From assembly GCA_040754075.1 (NCBI GenBank), contig JBFMDH010000005.1, positions 186,001 to 250,000 on the forward strand: 64,000 nt of DNA, written 5' to 3'. Under the pieces are notes generated by a model. It saw only the letters and a list, made by a program, of their open reading frames with translations, made no database searches and was not told the origin of the DNA. Below are positions 62,750 through 64,000 of the stretch, piece after piece (positions within the stretch are counted from its first letter, which is position 1; every line of letters begins with the position of its first letter). A program made the position numbers and the translations under genes. This DNA is from Acidobacteriota bacterium. Lineage in GTDB: Bacteria; Acidobacteriota; Blastocatellia; UBA7656.

Positions 62750-64000
62750 TCAATTTCTGACCAGCGTTATCATTCGTCGGTGTCTTGCGAAATCAAAAAG
62801 CGACGGTTTTTGAAAACCCGCTTTTTTATTCGCGCCACTGTCGATGCGCGGCGCTCTTTCCAGGCGCTGCGCACCTGACGGTTGACCGGCGTTCGGTTTA
62901 CACAAAGGAATTAACGGTTGCGCCGGTAATTTCTGCACACTCCCTTTTTTCACTCCCTCATAAAGATTCGGCACCCGCTTCAATCCAAATTGCAACCACT
63001 CGTCAACCATGATGCGCCGGTCGGCATTCACATCGGCAGCATTTGCCGCGACACCTTCTTGAACCAGCGCATAGGTGAGCAACCCCTGCCGCAAGAGATT
63101 ACTTTCAAGCGCCACATCATCGGCTTGCGTGGCAGTAAGAATTTTCATGCCTTTGTCATAAGCCAACTGTCCGAGTCCGCGACTGCCCATCGGTCCGGGT
63201 TTGAAACCTTGCCCTTCGATTGCCCCCGCCGAATAGCAGGCATCAACGACGAAGACCAGTTCGCCCGCATCCACATCGCGCAGCCATCGCGACAATTCTT
63301 CGCTTGAGATACAACGCCGCTTGATTTCTCCGGTCATCTTCTTGCCGCCGGTTGCGCCGATGTCATAAACGAAGAAATAGAAATTGCCGAGCGCGTCCGC
63401 ATAGCCGTGACTGGAATACGAGATAATCAACAAATCTTCGGGGCGCGCTTCGCGGAGTTTATCGCCACCAGGAATTTGTTTTATCAATTCGGGAGCCACT
63501 TTTCTGCCTGCAAGCAAATCCATCACCGCCTTGAAATTGGCTCTGGTAGCCGTTTTCTCAGTAACTACAGGTTTACCATCGCGAATTTCATAATCGGAGA
63601 TGAGCGGCACGGCAATCACTTCCGCGTAATCGCCGGTTCGCGCCAGGCGTTCAGCAAGCGCCGAATACATGAGGCAAGCGTCATTGGCGGCAAAGGTTAA
63701 ATTCCATTGGCTGCTCTCATAAGCATTGACGCCGACAGTAATCAAATAAGCTCGCCCTTTTACGGCTGGCAAATTCGCTGGCATCACGAATAGCTTTTTT
63801 GCCGTCTGACTTTTTACACGGTCTTCGTTAAAAGCATAGGCGGAAAATTCCAGTTGATTGACATCGGCGCGACGCGGCAATTTGATATTTGAAAATTTGA
63901 GAAGTTGTTTGCCGCGCGCATCCATTTGAATTTGCGTTTCGCGTCGCCACACAAGCAAATTATCGGAAGGCTCATCATTTTTTGTGGGCACTTTTCCAGG
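62750..64000 (-). CDS. Caspase-fold protein, C-terminal part (5' end outside window)
   Basis: At least 416 residues; the frame is open to the right edge, so the start is missing. The caspase domain includes AYLITVGVNAYE, the histidine in IISYSSHGYADAL and the cysteine in VFVVDACYSAGAI. A long insert (IRDGKPVVTEKTATRANF) lies between. After the domain come about 80 residues rich in Arg and Pro without a known fold. Upstream residues (LVWRRETQIQMDARGKQLL) suggest WD-repeat or other sensor domains before the protease. It is of the same family as the TPR-bearing protein at 57778 but not a recent copy. Confidence 0.88.
   Translation of the reverse strand, partial: PGKVPTKNDEPSDNLLVWRRETQIQMDARGKQLLKFSNIKLPRRADVNQLEFSAYAFNEDRVKSQTAKKLFVMPANLPAVKGRAYLITVGVNAYESSQWNLTFAANDACLMYSALAERLARTGDYAEVIAVPLISDYEIRDGKPVVTEKTATRANFKAVMDLLAGRKVAPELIKQIPGGDKLREARPEDLLIISYSSHGYADALGNFYFFVYDIGATGGKKMTGEIKRRCISSEELSRWLRDVDAGELVFVVDACYSAGAIEGQGFKPGPMGSRGLGQLAYDKGMKILTATQADDVALESNLLRQGLLTYALVQEGVAANAADVNADRRIMVDEWLQFGLKRVPNLYEGVKKGSVQKLPAQPLIPLCKPNAGQPSGAQRLERAPRIDSGANKKAGFQKPSLFDFARHRRMITLVRN

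Overview
The window is a contiguous stretch of bacterial chromosome of middling GC content, densely coded on both strands and without long operons except around protein quality control. Exported metallopeptidases (S9, M61, M1, M48, M24), a sortilin-type BNR propeller, exported MBL-fold proteins, orthocaspases and many TPRs are the mix usual in Acidobacteriota. I infer a member of that phylum, perhaps class Blastocatellia; no rRNA or marker phylogeny is available here to prove it.

Layout. 1-2815: end of a transporter and an exported S9 peptidase. 2816-14194: an accessory region holding two DUF433/DUF5615 toxin-antitoxin pairs, HicBA, a RAYT transposase with its REP palindromes, and a restriction-like set (adenine methyltransferase, DUF1016 N-terminal fragment, PLD-SNF2 helicase). 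A BtpA gene sits inside it. 14196-30664: exported MBL hydrolase, large BNR protein, enoyl-CoA hydratase, YacG, TlpA-like thioredoxin, Xaa-Pro peptidase, pyruvate kinase, M61 peptidase, a damaged HEPN/MNT pair, GNAT protein, SLC13 permease and a PQQ-type propeller. 30665-34209: a long gap, a DUF1573 lipoprotein gene with an in-frame TGA, an aminotransferase, a Smr-domain protein and tRNA-Leu. 34299-42686: tig-clpP-clpX-lon-engB-rho, the protein-quality-control cluster and the transcription terminator Rho. 42914-64000: zinc-ribbon protein, class A beta-lactamase-like protein, FKBP plus ABC exporter, M1 peptidase, TMEM175 channel, YkgJ protein, M48 protease, an ECF sigma factor with two small membrane partners, a thioredoxin-like protein, two caspase-family proteins, a second DUF1573 protein and a degenerate MBL protein.

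The most interesting signal is at 31407-31949. A DUF1573 lipoprotein reads through a single TGA at exactly the first cysteine of the family's Cys-Gly-Cys motif, and the frame stays open and homologous on both sides. This fits a previously unlisted selenoprotein with a Sec-Gly-Cys motif, or a one-base nonsense mutation. Two hairpins lie just downstream of the TGA. Other notable points are a 79-bp duplication of the peptidase gene's 3' end around a toxin-antitoxin pair, REP elements that overwrite gene ends (including a DUF1016 gene that has lost its nuclease half), a HEPN gene cut off at its junction with the M61 gene, and at least three families of dispersed intergenic palindromes.
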